Assembly: GCA_036677145.1 (NCBI GenBank)
Contig: JAKFFF010000034.1
Location: forward strand, 1-64,000
Direction: 5' to 3'
DNA length: 64,000 bases
Source: CADEED01 sp036677145
GTDB lineage: Bacteria > Pseudomonadota > Gammaproteobacteria > Steroidobacterales > Steroidobacteraceae
Shown here: positions 10,107-19,952 of the stretch, in pieces
How the letters are laid out: each line of letters starts with the position of its first letter
Position numbering within the stretch: the stretch's first letter is position 1
Program-made: the position numbers and the translations under genes
The notes under the pieces: model-generated
Told to the model about the DNA's origin: nothing
Seen by the model: the letters and a program-made list of their open reading frames with translations, nothing else
The model's database searches: none

Positions 10107-11609
10107 ATGGAAGAGAGCGGCACCTTCAAGTCGCACTTCACGCTGGCGCCGCTGCGCGGGATCTGGACGGATACCGGCGCGCAGCGCGCGGTTGCGTTGA
10201 TGCTGATCATCGCGGTGACGCTGCTCGTGTTGTGGCCGACCACCGCGACGTTGCTCACGCGTTGGTCCGACACAGTGACGCGCGCCTATACACACGGGGC
10301 GCTCGTGCCGCTGATGTGCGCCTTCATCGCGTGGCACCGGCGCGCGCAATTCGCGGCGGTGTCCGTCGCGCCCTCGCTGTTCGCCTTCGGAGTCGCGCTC
10401 GCGCTCGGCGTGGCGTGGCTCGTTGCGTACCGCGCCGGCATCACGATCGGCCACCAGGCCTTGTTGCCGCTCATCTGCATCGCGCTCGCGTGGACGATCT
10501 TCGGATGGCCGCTGGTCCGCCGCGCGTTATTCCCGCTCGGCTTCCTGTTCTTCACGATCCCGTTGTGGGATGCGCTCGTCCCCGGTTTGCAGTGGGCGTC
10601 GACTCTCGCGGTGCGCGGCATGTTGAGCGTGATCGGCATCCCGGTGTACTTCGACGGGCTCGAGTTCCAGATCCCGGCGGGGCGTTTCGAGATCGCGGGC
10701 GGCTGCAGTGGCCTGCACTTTTTCATTGTCGCGCTCGCGATCGCCGCCTTCTACGGCGAACTGCACCGCGACACGCGGCGGACGCGCATCAAGCTGCTCG
10801 TGCTGGCGGCGCTGGCCGCGCTGCTGACCAACTGGGTGCGCATCGCGATCATCATTGTCGCGGGTCACGAAACCGACATGCGCCACTATCTCGTGAGCGG
10901 CGAGCACTACTCGTTCGGCTGGGGCATGTTCGCGGTCGCGATGGCTATCTACTTCTTCATCGTGCGCCGCTGGCCGGTTTCAGCCGCGCCCGGGCTGGTC
11001 GAAGAGCCGGCGCGGGGCATCGCGGTGCCGGCGCGCGGCGTGGCGCTCGCGGCGGCGGGGTTGCTGCTGCCCGCGCTGCCCGTCTGGCTCGACGCCAACA
11101 TCGCAACGGCCGAGGCCGTGTCGCGCCACGTATTACCCGAGCAGGTCGCCGGCTGGCAGGGACGCGGGGCGGTGTTTGCCGCGCCACCGCGCTTCGACAA
11201 CGCGGACGTCACGCAATCCCTCGAATTCGAATCGCGCGGCGAGACGGTGCAGGCCTTCAGCGCGGCGTACCGCCAGCAGATGCAGGGCAAGGAGCTCGGG
11301 CAGTTCAGCAACGCGCCGCTCGGCGAACGTGTCGCGCCGGTGAGCCGGCCGCGCGTGAGCGCGGATGGTGCGTGGCTGGAGATCGAGGGGCGTGATCGCA
11401 CGGGCGGGCGCTGGCTGGTTTTCCTGCAATACCGCGTCGGCGAGCGCGCCTTCCTCGACACCCATCGCGCGCAGATTTTCTACGGCGCGACATCGCTGTG
11501 GTCCGATCCGGTTTCTTCCGCGCTCGTATTGCGCGCGCCCTGTGGCGCCAGCTGTGACGCCGCGCGCGTTTCCCTCGAACGTTTTGCCGGGCGCCTCGCG
11601 CGCCCCTGA
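10107..11609 (+). CDS. xrtA: Exosortase A fused to EpsI domain
   Basis: 500 residues from the ATG two bases after prsR. The first 290 residues form a polytopic membrane protein with the exosortase catalytic set: Cys200 in AGGCSGLHFF, Arg245 in TNWVRIAI and His267 in SGEHYSFGWG. Exosortase A is thought to cleave PEP-CTERM substrates at the sorting signal and transfer them to a surface partner. Residues about 310-500 form the EpsI/DUF3485-like region (LPEQVAGWQG, RDRTGGRWLVFLQYRVG), often encoded with XrtA as one chain or as its neighbour. A much longer open frame begins at 9222, but that part is antiparallel-free shadow of prsR in another frame. Predicted substrates in this window end at 40660 and 57517. 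Confidence 0.95.
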   Translation: MEESGTFKSHFTLAPLRGIWTDTGAQRAVALMLIIAVTLLVLWPTTATLLTRWSDTVTRAYTHGALVPLMCAFIAWHRRAQFAAVSVAPSLFAFGVALALGVAWLVAYRAGITIGHQALLPLICIALAWTIFGWPLVRRALFPLGFLFFTIPLWDALVPGLQWASTLAVRGMLSVIGIPVYFDGLEFQIPAGRFEIAGGCSGLHFFIVALAIAAFYGELHRDTRRTRIKLLVLAALAALLTNWVRIAIIIVAGHETDMRHYLVSGEHYSFGWGMFAVAMAIYFFIVRRWPVSAAPGLVEEPARGIAVPARGVALAAAGLLLPALPVWLDANIATAEAVSRHVLPEQVAGWQGRGAVFAAPPRFDNADVTQSLEFESRGETVQAFSAAYRQQMQGKELGQFSNAPLGERVAPVSRPRVSADGAWLEIEGRDRTGGRWLVFLQYRVGERAFLDTHRAQIFYGATSLWSDPVSSALVLRAPCGASCDAARVSLERFAGRLARP

Positions 11610-11628
11610 TGGCCAAGGAAATCCGCCC

Positions 11629-14388
11629 ATGAAGCAAGTCTTGTTAGGCATCTGCTGCGTCCTCGCGCTCGCCGGTTGTGACCGTTTCGCGAGTGCCGAC
11701 ACGCGCGTGAAACGCGCGGAAGCGGCGATCGCCGAGGGTGACCAGCGCACGGCGGTGGTCGAGCTCATGAATGCGCTGCGCAAGGAGCCGGGGTTGGCGC
11801 ACGCTCGCCTGCTGTTCGCCGAGTCGGTGTTGTGGCTGGGTGACGCCAACGGCGCGCAACGCGAGCTCGATCTGATCAAGGGCGATATCGATGCCGCGCG
11901 GCGCGCCGAACTCGAGGTGCGCATCGCGCTCGCGTCCGGCCGCGTCCCGCAGGCGCTCGAGAAGCTCAATGATCCCGCCACGCCCATTCCCGCCGACCGC
12001 CGCGAGTTGTACCTCGGCACCGCGCACATGCAGGCGCAGGATTTCGCGCAGGCCGAGAAACATTTCACGGCGGCTTATGCCGCCAACGCCGGAATGATCC
12101 TCGCGCGTACCGGCGCCCTCGAGGCGCGCGCAGCGCGCGGCGAACGCGCGCAAGTCCTCGAGGAACTGCAGGGACTGACGCGCGGGCATCCCGATTCGGC
12201 CGCGGTATGGGCGTCATACGGAATTCAGCTCGCCGCCAATGGTGACGCGCACAACGCCGAAGCGGCGCTCTCGCGCGCCGTGGAACTCTCGCCACGCCAG
12301 CTCGAAGTCTCGCGCCAGGCGATGTTGTTGTCGGCGCTGGTCGAGATGCAGTTGCTGCAGGGCGAATTGCCCGCGGCGCGCGAATCCGCCGCGAATCTGG
12401 AACGTGTGGTGCCGCGCTCGCCGGTGTCGCGTTACGTCGCCGCGCGCATCTCGATGGCGGACAACGACTACGCCAAAGCGGTCACCGACTTGCGCGAGGT
12501 GACAGGCTCTTCGCCCAACCTCGTGCAGGCCCGCCTGCTGCTGGCGCTGGCGCTGGTCGCGCAGGGAAATCTCGGCCAGGCGAGTCAGGAGCTGCATCAG
12601 CTGCTCGAAATCGCGCCGCAGCATCCGGGTGCGCGCCAGTTGCTGGCGCAGGTGCGGATGCGGCTCGACGATCCGGACGGTGCGCTGCGCATGCTGGTGC
12701 CGGTGCTCGAATCCGGCGGTGACGCGCAGGTCAACGCCCTCATCGACGCGGCCCGCTCGCAGTTGGGCGCGGCGCAGTCGGTGCGTCTGCTCGAGGAGAT
12801 GCTCGCGAAGGATCCAAACAACGAAGGCGCACGCGCGCAGCTCGCCAGTGCGTATCTGCAAGGCAAACAGCCCGAGAAGGCGGCCAAACTGTTGCGCGAA
12901 GGCGGGGGCAATGATGTCAGCCGCGCCGCGCTGCTGCTGAAGGCGATCAGCGAATCGGAGGGCGACTCGGCCGCGCGCGCCAAGGTCGATTCACTGGTCG
13001 CGGCCAACCCGGCCAATCCGTACATCGCGACGCTCGCGGCGTCTTACTACACGCAGGCCGGCGACCTGGCGGCCGGCCGCGCAGTGCTGAACCGCGCGCT
13101 CGAGCGAGGCGCGCCGCCGGCCAGTGTGCTGCTGCCGCGTGCCCAGCTCGAATGGACGAGCGGCGCGCGCGCCGAAGCCAGCGCGACACTCGCGAAGCTG
13201 CTCGCGCTCGACCCCGACAATCTGCTCGCGCATACCGCTGCCGGCGAGATCGCGCTCGCGCAGGGCGACGCGAAGAACGCGCGGCTGCATTTCGATGCCG
13301 TGCTGCGGCAGAGGCCCGAGTCGCTCGACGCGCGGGTGCGGCTCGCGCAGCTCGCACTCTCGCAGGGCGACACGGCGCAGGCCGACAAGCTCGCCGCGGC
13401 GGCGATCAAGCTGGCGCCGCGCAGCGCGGAGCTGCGCAATGCGCTCGGGCTGCTGTATCTGAATTCCGGCCGCGCCGACCAGGCGCTGGCGCAGTTCCGC
13501 GCCGCGACCGAGGTGCAGGCGGACAATCCCGCGAGCTGGCTCAACATGGCGCGCACCCAGCGTGTACTCGGCCAGGCCGGCGCCGCCCGTGAATCGGCGA
13601 CCAAGGCGCTGTCGATCCGCGCCGACTGGCTGCCGGCGGTGGCCGTGCTGGCGGTCATGGATCTCGAGGCACACAATCCGGACGCCGCGTTTGCGCGGGT
13701 CGCCGCGGCGAAGAAGGCAATGCCGCCGAACACGGCGGTGCTGGTGCTGGAGGGCGACATCTTCGCCGCCGGACAACGTGATGCCGACGCGTCGACGGCG
13801 TACCAGGCCGCGTACGCGCGTGAACCCAACGGGCAGGTCGCCGTGAAGGACTACCGCGTGCGCGTCGCCGGCAAGCTGCCGAAAGCCGACCAGCTACTCG
13901 AACGATGGAGCGCCGCCAATCCGGGCGATCTCAATGCCCGGGTACTGCTCGCGGACGCGGCGATCCGCAACGGTGAACGGGCGCGCGCCGCGGAACAGTA
14001 CCGCAAGGTCCTCGACGCTCAGCCGGACAACGTGGTGGTACTCAACAATCTCGCGTGGCTGTATTTCGAGGGCGGTGACAAACGCGGTCTGGACCTGGCG
14101 CGCGAAGCCGTGCGCCTGGCGCCCAAGCTCGCGGCCGCGAACGACACGCTCGGCTGGCTGCTCCTGAACGATGGCAAGGCCGCCGAGGCCCTGCCGTACT
14201 TCGAAACCGCGCTGACGCAGGCCAGCGCCGACCCCGACATCCGTTATCACCATGCGGTCGCGCTGACGCGAACCGGCGCGGTGTCCGAGGGGCAGCGGCG
14301 CCTGGAGGCCCTGCTGCGTGAATCGGGTCAATTCGAGGGCCGGGTCGAGGCCGAAAAGCTTCTCAAGTCGTTGCCAGCGGGAAGTTGA
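11629..14388 (+). CDS. prsT: PEP-CTERM system TPR-repeat lipoprotein PrsT
   Basis: 919 residues. Signal peptide with lipobox LALAGC (Cys17) predicts a lipoprotein. Nearly the whole mature chain is tandem 34-residue TPR units, many with LARAQYALAQG-like or ALGLLYLNSGR patterns. Length and place next to xrtA match the PrsT family. TPR arrays bind protein partners; a scaffold role in EPS export or PEP-CTERM protein handling is inferred. Start at 11629 gives the signal peptide; an upstream in-frame extension to 11365 overlaps xrtA and lacks one. Confidence 0.93.
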   Translation: MKQVLLGICCVLALAGCDRFASADTRVKRAEAAIAEGDQRTAVVELMNALRKEPGLAHARLLFAESVLWLGDANGAQRELDLIKGDIDAARRAELEVRIALASGRVPQALEKLNDPATPIPADRRELYLGTAHMQAQDFAQAEKHFTAAYAANAGMILARTGALEARAARGERAQVLEELQGLTRGHPDSAAVWASYGIQLAANGDAHNAEAALSRAVELSPRQLEVSRQAMLLSALVEMQLLQGELPAARESAANLERVVPRSPVSRYVAARISMADNDYAKAVTDLREVTGSSPNLVQARLLLALALVAQGNLGQASQELHQLLEIAPQHPGARQLLAQVRMRLDDPDGALRMLVPVLESGGDAQVNALIDAARSQLGAAQSVRLLEEMLAKDPNNEGARAQLASAYLQGKQPEKAAKLLREGGGNDVSRAALLLKAISESEGDSAARAKVDSLVAANPANPYIATLAASYYTQAGDLAAGRAVLNRALERGAPPASVLLPRAQLEWTSGARAEASATLAKLLALDPDNLLAHTAAGEIALAQGDAKNARLHFDAVLRQRPESLDARVRLAQLALSQGDTAQADKLAAAAIKLAPRSAELRNALGLLYLNSGRADQALAQFRAATEVQADNPASWLNMARTQRVLGQAGAARESATKALSIRADWLPAVAVLAVMDLEAHNPDAAFARVAAAKKAMPPNTAVLVLEGDIFAAGQRDADASTAYQAAYAREPNGQVAVKDYRVRVAGKLPKADQLLERWSAANPGDLNARVLLADAAIRNGERARAAEQYRKVLDAQPDNVVVLNNLAWLYFEGGDKRGLDLAREAVRLAPKLAAANDTLGWLLLNDGKAAEALPYFETALTQASADPDIRYHHAVALTRTGAVSEGQRRLEALLRESGQFEGRVEAEKLLKSLPAGS

Positions 14389-14460
14389 GCACGGCCATGA
14401 CAAGCGTCGATCAGGTCACGAATTTGCCGGGCATAGGCCTCGCGGCTGACTCGGCCGGAC

Positions 14461-14479
14461 TAGGGTTTCTGCTACCCTA
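14461..14479. repeat. Short inverted repeat upstream of the EPS export gene
   Basis: TAGGGT and ACCCTA separated by seven bases, in the 148-bp gap between prsT and the export gene. It could be an operator or part of a promoter; there is no T-run for a terminator. Nothing else was recognised in this gap. Confidence 0.25.
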
Positions 14480-14536
14480 CGGGCCGATTTTCCTTGCTCT
14501 TTCGCGCGCTTAAGTCGTCCCCACCCCGATAAGTAC

Positions 14537-15184
14537 ATGAAAAAAGTCCTGCTGGTAGCCGTGCTCGTGTGGTCGAACCTGGTCGCTGCCCAGCAAGCGC
14601 CGCAGGCCGTCCCGCAGGCACCCGTTCCGACCGCACAACCGACCGCGCCCGTGGTGGCGCCGGTCGAATCGAAGGTGGGTCCGAACTACATCGTCGGGCC
14701 GGGCGACTCGCTGCAGATCTTCGTGTGGCGCAACCCCGAACTAACAACCACGGTGCCCGTGCGGCCCGATGGCAAGATCACGACGCCGCTGGTGCAGGAC
14801 ATGGTCGCGGTGGGCAAGACGCCGTCGCAGCTCGCCAAGGACATCGAAGTCGTGCTCGCCGAATACATCCGCTCGCCGCAGGTGAACGTGATCGTCGCGA
14901 ACCCGGTGAGCGCGTTCAGCCAGGTGAAGGTCATCGGGCACGTCACGAATCCCCAATCGTTGCCGTATCGCGAGGGCATGCACGTGCTGGACGCGGTGCT
15001 CGCCAGCGGCGGTCTCGCGCAATTCGCCGCGGGCAACCGCGCGAAGATCGTGCGCAAGTTGTCCGATGGCAAACAAACCGAGCTGCGAGTGCGCATCGCG
15101 GACCTGCTCAACAAGGGTGACATGCGTCAGAACCTCGAGCTGCGCCCCGGCGACGTGCTCGTCATTCCGGAGTCGCGCTTCTGA
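14537..15184 (+). CDS. XrtA-associated polysaccharide export protein (Wza-like)
   Basis: 215 residues with a cleavable signal peptide (KKVLLVAVLVWSNLVAA). The Poly_export domain starts at about residue 50 (YIVGPGDSLQIFVWRNPELT) and is followed by an SLBB-like domain (KVIGHVTNPQSLPYREGMH). Such proteins form the periplasmic/outer-membrane channel for EPS. It is shorter than enterobacterial Wza, as usual for the PEP-CTERM-associated export family, and may be periplasmic because no lipobox is seen. Its TGA overlaps the ATG of the chain-length gene by one base. Confidence 0.92.
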   Translation: MKKVLLVAVLVWSNLVAAQQAPQAVPQAPVPTAQPTAPVVAPVESKVGPNYIVGPGDSLQIFVWRNPELTTTVPVRPDGKITTPLVQDMVAVGKTPSQLAKDIEVVLAEYIRSPQVNVIVANPVSAFSQVKVIGHVTNPQSLPYREGMHVLDAVLASGGLAQFAAGNRAKIVRKLSDGKQTELRVRIADLLNKGDMRQNLELRPGDVLVIPESRF

Positions 15185-16782
15185 TGAAAGAGTTGCTCGA
15201 CAAGATCAAGGCCGACCTCTACGGCGCGTGGCGCTTCCGGCGCTACGCGCTCGTGACAGCGTGGATCGTCTGCATGCTCGGATGGTTCATCGTGCTCGCG
15301 CTGCCCGACACCTTCGAGGCGCGCGCGCGCGTCAACGTCGACACGCGCACCGCGCTGCAGAACGTGCTCGAAGGCCAGGTGATCCGCCAGGATTTCGAAT
15401 CGCAGCTCAATCTCATCCGCCAGAGCCTGCTGGGCCGCGCGAACCTCGAACGCGTCGCCGAACAGGTCGGCATCAACCTGACCGCGATGCCCGCCGCGCA
15501 GCGCGATGCGGTGTTGTCCAGCCTGAGCGAGCGCATCGAGATCGCGCTCGAGCCGCCCGCCATCCGCGACCCGCGCATTCCCAACACGCTGTACCGCATC
15601 ACCATTCGTGATGACAACCGGGACATGGCGCTGAAGGTCGTCGATGTGCTGCTCAACTCGTTCGTCGAAGGCACGATGCGTTCCGATCGCACCGGTACCG
15701 CCACGGCCGAGCGCTTCCTGCGCGAGCAGCTCGCCGATTACGGCAAGCGTCTCGCCGATGCCGAAGCCGAACTCGCGGATTTCAAGAAGAAGAACGTCGG
15801 ACTCGTGCCGGGCGGGCAGGGCGACTACTTCCAGCGCCTCACCGGACACATCCAGGTGGCGGAAGATCTCGAAGCGCAGCTGGTCGTCGCGACCAGCCGG
15901 CGTGACGAATTGCAGCGCCAGCTGCGCGGCGAATCGCCGTTCGTGCCGCGCGGCGATTCGACGTCGTCGTCCAATTCCTCCAACCAGGACACCGCCGGCC
16001 GCATCCAGGAAACTCAGCAGCGTCTCGACGACCTGCTGTTGCGCTTCACCGATAAACATCCCGACGTGATCGCCGCGCGCGAAACACTCGATCAATTGCG
16101 CGAACGGCAGAAGCTGGAACTCGACGCGATGCGTCGTGGTGACGCGGGCGCCGCGGCCGTCGCGCGCGCGCAGAGCAATCCGGTGCGCCAGAGCATCCAG
16201 CTGCAGCTGAACCAGGTCGAGGTGGAGGTCGCGGCATTGCGCACGCAGATCGCGGACCGCCGGCGCCACGAAGCCGATCTGCGCCGGCTGGTCGATACCG
16301 TGCCCGAGGTCGAAGCCGAGTACGCCCGTCTCACGCGCGACTACGACGTGACACGCACGCAATACAACGCGCTGCTCGAAAAGCTCGAGAAGGCGCGCAT
16401 CTCCGGCGACGCGGACAAGACCGGTACGGTCAAGTTCAACATCGTCGATCCGCCGTCGGCCGCGTTCAAACCGATCTTCCCGAACCGGCCGCTGTTCCTC
16501 ATCGGCGTGTTGTTCCTGGGTCTGGCAGCCGGTGGTGGCGTCGCCTACCTGATGCATCTGCTGAAGCCGGTGTTCTCGAGTTCAGCGTCGCTGGTCGAGA
16601 TCACGGGACTGCCGGTGCTCGGCACGGTCACGCGTGGCTGGCTCGAACGCGATCGGGCGGCCCTGCGCGCCGGTCTCAAGCGTTACTTCGCCGCGTCGGG
16701 CGCGCTCGTCGCGATCTTCTGCGTCGCGTTGTTCATCCAGCAGCCCGCCTCGCGCGCGCTGCATCAGTTCTTCCTGCAGTGA
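15184..16782 (+). CDS. XrtA-associated chain-length determinant protein (Wzz/PCP type)
   Basis: 532 residues. A Wzz-type N-terminus with a transmembrane helix at about 20-40 precedes a long periplasmic region with predicted coiled coils (FLREQLADYGKRLADAEAEL and around residues 280-400). A second transmembrane helix lies at about 438-458 and another hydrophobic stretch at about 500-518. The family sets EPS chain length and couples to a cytoplasmic tyrosine kinase, which is the next gene 13 bases downstream. It lacks a fused Walker kinase, consistent with the separate kinase gene. Confidence 0.93.
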   Translation: MKELLDKIKADLYGAWRFRRYALVTAWIVCMLGWFIVLALPDTFEARARVNVDTRTALQNVLEGQVIRQDFESQLNLIRQSLLGRANLERVAEQVGINLTAMPAAQRDAVLSSLSERIEIALEPPAIRDPRIPNTLYRITIRDDNRDMALKVVDVLLNSFVEGTMRSDRTGTATAERFLREQLADYGKRLADAEAELADFKKKNVGLVPGGQGDYFQRLTGHIQVAEDLEAQLVVATSRRDELQRQLRGESPFVPRGDSTSSSNSSNQDTAGRIQETQQRLDDLLLRFTDKHPDVIAARETLDQLRERQKLELDAMRRGDAGAAAVARAQSNPVRQSIQLQLNQVEVEVAALRTQIADRRRHEADLRRLVDTVPEVEAEYARLTRDYDVTRTQYNALLEKLEKARISGDADKTGTVKFNIVDPPSAAFKPIFPNRPLFLIGVLFLGLAAGGGVAYLMHLLKPVFSSSASLVEITGLPVLGTVTRGWLERDRAALRAGLKRYFAASGALVAIFCVALFIQQPASRALHQFFLQ

Positions 16783-16795
16783 AGGTGGTTAGCCG

Positions 16796-17683
16796 ATGAG
16801 TCTCGTCGAGCAGGCACTCAAGAAACTGCAAGCCGCGCGTACCGCGGAGCAGCCGGAAGCCGTGCGCCCCGGTGCACCGCCGGCCGTGTCCGCCCCCGCG
16901 CCCGCACCGGTCCGTCCGCCGCGCGCTCCGGTCGATCCTGCGCGCATCGTGCCCGTGAATCGCGACGCCCTGCGTTCCGCGGGGGTGTTGCCGCCGCCCA
17001 CCGAAGAGCGGCGCATTTCGCAGGAATACCGCCAGATCAAGCGTCCGCTGGTCGCCAACGCATTTGGCCCGGCCGCGCTGCCCAACGGCGGGCTCATCAT
17101 GCTCGCGAGCGCGTTGCCCGGCGACGGCAAGACGTTCACCGCCGTGAATCTCTCGCTGTCCCTCGCGCTCGAGAAGGACATCCAGACGCTGCTGGTCGAC
17201 GCCGACGTCGCCAAGCCGCACATCAGCCGCCTGTTCGGCGTCGACTCGAAGCCGGGTCTGCTCGATCTGCTGCGCGATGAAACCCTGGACGTCGAATCAC
17301 TCATCCTGCCGACCGAGGTGCCTGGTCTGTTCATCCTGCCGGCCGGTCGTCCCTCCGATACCGCCACCGAGTTGCTGGCGAGTTCGCGCATGCAAACGCT
17401 CGCGGCACGTCTCGGCGCCAGTGGGCAGGATCGCATCACGCTGTTCGATTCACCGCCGTTGCTGCTCACTACCGAGTCGCGCGCTCTCGCGTCCGTGGTC
17501 GGCCAGGTGGTCCTGGTCGTCGGCGCCGGCTCGACGCCGCAGAAGGCGGTGCTCGATGCGATCGACGCGATCGGGGAGGGCCGTTCGATCAGCCTGATCC
17601 TGAACCAGTGTGATGAAGGCGCGAGTGATGCCTACTACCAGAACTATTACGGATCAACGACTGAGTCCCCGGAAGCGAAGTAG
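16796..17683 (+). CDS. XrtA-associated tyrosine autokinase (BY-kinase)
   Basis: 295 residues, cytoplasmic. Walker A ASALPGDGKT at 104-113, Walker A' LLVDADVAKP, Walker B ITLFDSPPLLL. The tail has paired tyrosines (YYQNYY, residues 280-285), the usual autophosphorylation cluster of BY-kinases. The N-terminal 70 residues are a proline-rich linker after a short helix (SLVEQALKKLQAA), typical of the PEP-CTERM-associated subfamily. It should act with the preceding chain-length protein. Confidence 0.93.
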   Translation: MSLVEQALKKLQAARTAEQPEAVRPGAPPAVSAPAPAPVRPPRAPVDPARIVPVNRDALRSAGVLPPPTEERRISQEYRQIKRPLVANAFGPAALPNGGLIMLASALPGDGKTFTAVNLSLSLALEKDIQTLLVDADVAKPHISRLFGVDSKPGLLDLLRDETLDVESLILPTEVPGLFILPAGRPSDTATELLASSRMQTLAARLGASGQDRITLFDSPPLLLTTESRALASVVGQVVLVVGAGSTPQKAVLDAIDAIGEGRSISLILNQCDEGASDAYYQNYYGSTTESPEAK

Positions 17684-17748
17684 CTAGACGCGGAGTAGCA
17701 AGAGGCGAGGAAACGCCCGCGACGCTCGGGAAGGCAGCGCCCAACAAA

Positions 17749-19086
17749 ATGGTGAGGAATCCGATGGGTCGGCGATCAACGATTCTGGCCGTGAGCGTGC
17801 TCGCGGCGCTGGGCAACGCAGCGGCTTTTGCCGATGTGCTCTGGACGGCCGAGGCCGGCCTCGGCAATTCCGACAACGTCACGCGCGTCGACACCGGCGA
17901 GGTCGAGGAATCGATCGGCACCGTGGGTCTCACGCTCGACTGGCAGACCGAAGGTCCGCGCCTCACCGCGAACGCAAACGTCGACGCGGACTACCGCCAC
18001 TACTTCGACGGCACGTACGACGACGAAGTCGTCGGCACCGGTGACGCGGCACTGCTCTTCGGCATCATTCCCGAGCGACTCACCTGGCTGGTGCAGGACT
18101 CGTTCGGCCAGGCGCTCACCGATCCGTTCGCGCCCGTGACGCCGGAGACACGCGAGAACGTCAATTACTTCACGACCGGCCCGCGTTTCGCGATGCGGCT
18201 CGGCGGTTCGCTCGCGCTCAACCTGTTCGCCACGTATTCGGACAGCGAATACGAACGCAGCCCGCTCGACAGCACCCGCATTTCCGGCGGCGCCACGCTC
18301 GGGCGCGGCGGCCCGACCAATCGCGGCCTGTCGCTGAGCGCGGTCCAGGAAAAGGTGGATTTCGACGACCAGCCCGGCGCCGATTTCGACCGCCAGAGCC
18401 TGTTCCTCGGTTATGGAATCGAGGGTGCGCGTACCGTCCTCACGGCGGAGGCGGGTTACACCTGGCTCCATCCGGAAACGGGCGACGACAGCGGAGCGCC
18501 GCGCTTCGAAATCGACGTGACGCGCGAGATGTCATCGGCGGCGACGCTGGTGTTCCGCATCGGCACGCAGCTCACCGATTCGAGCGACATGCTGCGTTCG
18601 GCGGCGGAAATCGGTGGCGCGCCGCCGGGTTCCGACAGCACCGGCGTCATTTCGACGGCCGATCCTTTCGAGAACCGCTACGCGTCGCTCGACTGGAATT
18701 ATTCGCGCAACCGCACCTCGTTTTCGCTGACGGCCGGTTATGCCGACGACACCTACGAGACGCTGACCGAACTCGACCGCACGACCACGTCCTACGGCGC
18801 GTCGGCCGAGCGCCAGCTCTCCGCGCGCTGGACCGCGAGCCTCTACGCCAGCATGGAGCAGGAAGACTTCGACAATGCGGACTTGTCCACCGACACCCTC
18901 GAATACGGCGCCACGCTCGACTGGCAGCTTGGCCGCGCGATTTCGCTGCGCCTTTCGCTCGAGCGTTACGATCGTGACACCTCGGATGGCCTCGGCGAGT
19001 TCCTCGAGAATCGCGTATTCCTCAGCGTGATCTATCGCGGCGCGCCGGCGCGCGGCGGACCGCGCGGCGGGAGCCCGCGGCGATGA
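17749..19086 (+). CDS. PEP-CTERM/XrtA system-associated outer membrane beta-barrel protein
   Basis: 445 residues. N-terminal signal peptide ending near AAAFADV. The rest alternates short amphipathic strands (LTANANVDADYRHYF, SLALNLFATYSDSEYER, TASLYASMEQEDF), as in outer-membrane barrels, and ends with a Tyr/Phe-rich strand (RVFLSVIYRG) before a Gly/Arg tail. Its place between the tyrosine kinase and the deacetylase fits the hypothetical barrel conserved in XrtA loci, a candidate for EPS passage. Start may be the ATG at 17749 or at 17764. Stop overlaps the next ATG. Confidence 0.85.
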   Translation: MVRNPMGRRSTILAVSVLAALGNAAAFADVLWTAEAGLGNSDNVTRVDTGEVEESIGTVGLTLDWQTEGPRLTANANVDADYRHYFDGTYDDEVVGTGDAALLFGIIPERLTWLVQDSFGQALTDPFAPVTPETRENVNYFTTGPRFAMRLGGSLALNLFATYSDSEYERSPLDSTRISGGATLGRGGPTNRGLSLSAVQEKVDFDDQPGADFDRQSLFLGYGIEGARTVLTAEAGYTWLHPETGDDSGAPRFEIDVTREMSSAATLVFRIGTQLTDSSDMLRSAAEIGGAPPGSDSTGVISTADPFENRYASLDWNYSRNRTSFSLTAGYADDTYETLTELDRTTTSYGASAERQLSARWTASLYASMEQEDFDNADLSTDTLEYGATLDWQLGRAISLRLSLERYDRDTSDGLGEFLENRVFLSVIYRGAPARGGPRGGSPRR

Positions 19087-19952
19087 AAGAAGACGTCCCT
19101 GCCGGCTTCGTCAATGCGATGACGGTCGATGTGGAGGATTACTTCCACGTCGCCGCGTTGGCCGAAGTCATCTCGCGCAAGGACTGGGCGACGATGGAGT
19201 ACCGCGCCGAGCGTAATACCGACCGGCTGCTGGAAATCTTCGCGCAGCACAACGTCAGTGCGACGTTCTTCGTGCTCGGCTGGGTTACGCAACGCTCGCC
19301 GGGCCTGGTGCGCCGCATCCATGCCGCGGGTCACGAGATCGCCTGCCACGGCCTCACGCACGAGCTGGTCTACAAGCAGACCCCGGAAGTTTTCCGCGCC
19401 GAGACCCGCGATTCGAAGGCCATGCTCGAGGACGCGATCGGCGTGCCGGTGCACGGTTACCGCGCGGCTAGCTACTCGATCACCGCCGAATCGCTGTGGG
19501 CGCTCGATATCCTGTGCGAGCTCGGCTTCCGCTACGACTCGAGCATCTTTCCGATCGCGCACGACCGCTACGGCATTCCCGGCGCGTCGACGCGTCCGGG
19601 CAGGATCCGCTCGCCGAACGGCAGCGAAATCGTCGAATTCCCGCTGACCACCCGCAAGGTGATGGGCGTGCGCGTGCCGGTGGCCGGCGGCGGCTACTTC
19701 CGGCTGCTGCCGTACTGGTTCACGCGCTGGGCGTTGCGCGGCGTCAACGAGCAGGACCAGCTGCCCTTCGTGTTTTACCTGCACCCGTGGGAGATCGATC
19801 CCACCCAGCCGCGCGTGCGCGCCAGCGCGCTGTCGCGCTTCCGGCATTACAACAATCTCGAAGTGTGTGAAGCGCGCCTGCAATCGCTGTTGCGCGATTT
19901 CCGCTTCTCCACGATGCGCCAGCTGCTGCGCCCCTACATGGAAGCCGCATGA
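19083..19952 (+). CDS. XrtA system polysaccharide deacetylase
   Basis: 289 residues. NodB-like deacetylase: MTVDVEDYFHV carries the metal-binding Asp pair, HEIACHGLTHE gives the histidine pair, and YRAASYSIT, YDSSIFPI and a C-terminal DUF3473-like section (FYLHPWEIDP) follow. It lacks a signal peptide, as usual for this subfamily. Predicted to remove acetyl groups from EPS sugars or precursors. Coupled to its neighbours by ATGA overlaps on both sides. Confidence 0.92.
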   Translation: MKEDVPAGFVNAMTVDVEDYFHVAALAEVISRKDWATMEYRAERNTDRLLEIFAQHNVSATFFVLGWVTQRSPGLVRRIHAAGHEIACHGLTHELVYKQTPEVFRAETRDSKAMLEDAIGVPVHGYRAASYSITAESLWALDILCELGFRYDSSIFPIAHDRYGIPGASTRPGRIRSPNGSEIVEFPLTTRKVMGVRVPVAGGGYFRLLPYWFTRWALRGVNEQDQLPFVFYLHPWEIDPTQPRVRASALSRFRHYNNLEVCEARLQSLLRDFRFSTMRQLLRPYMEAA

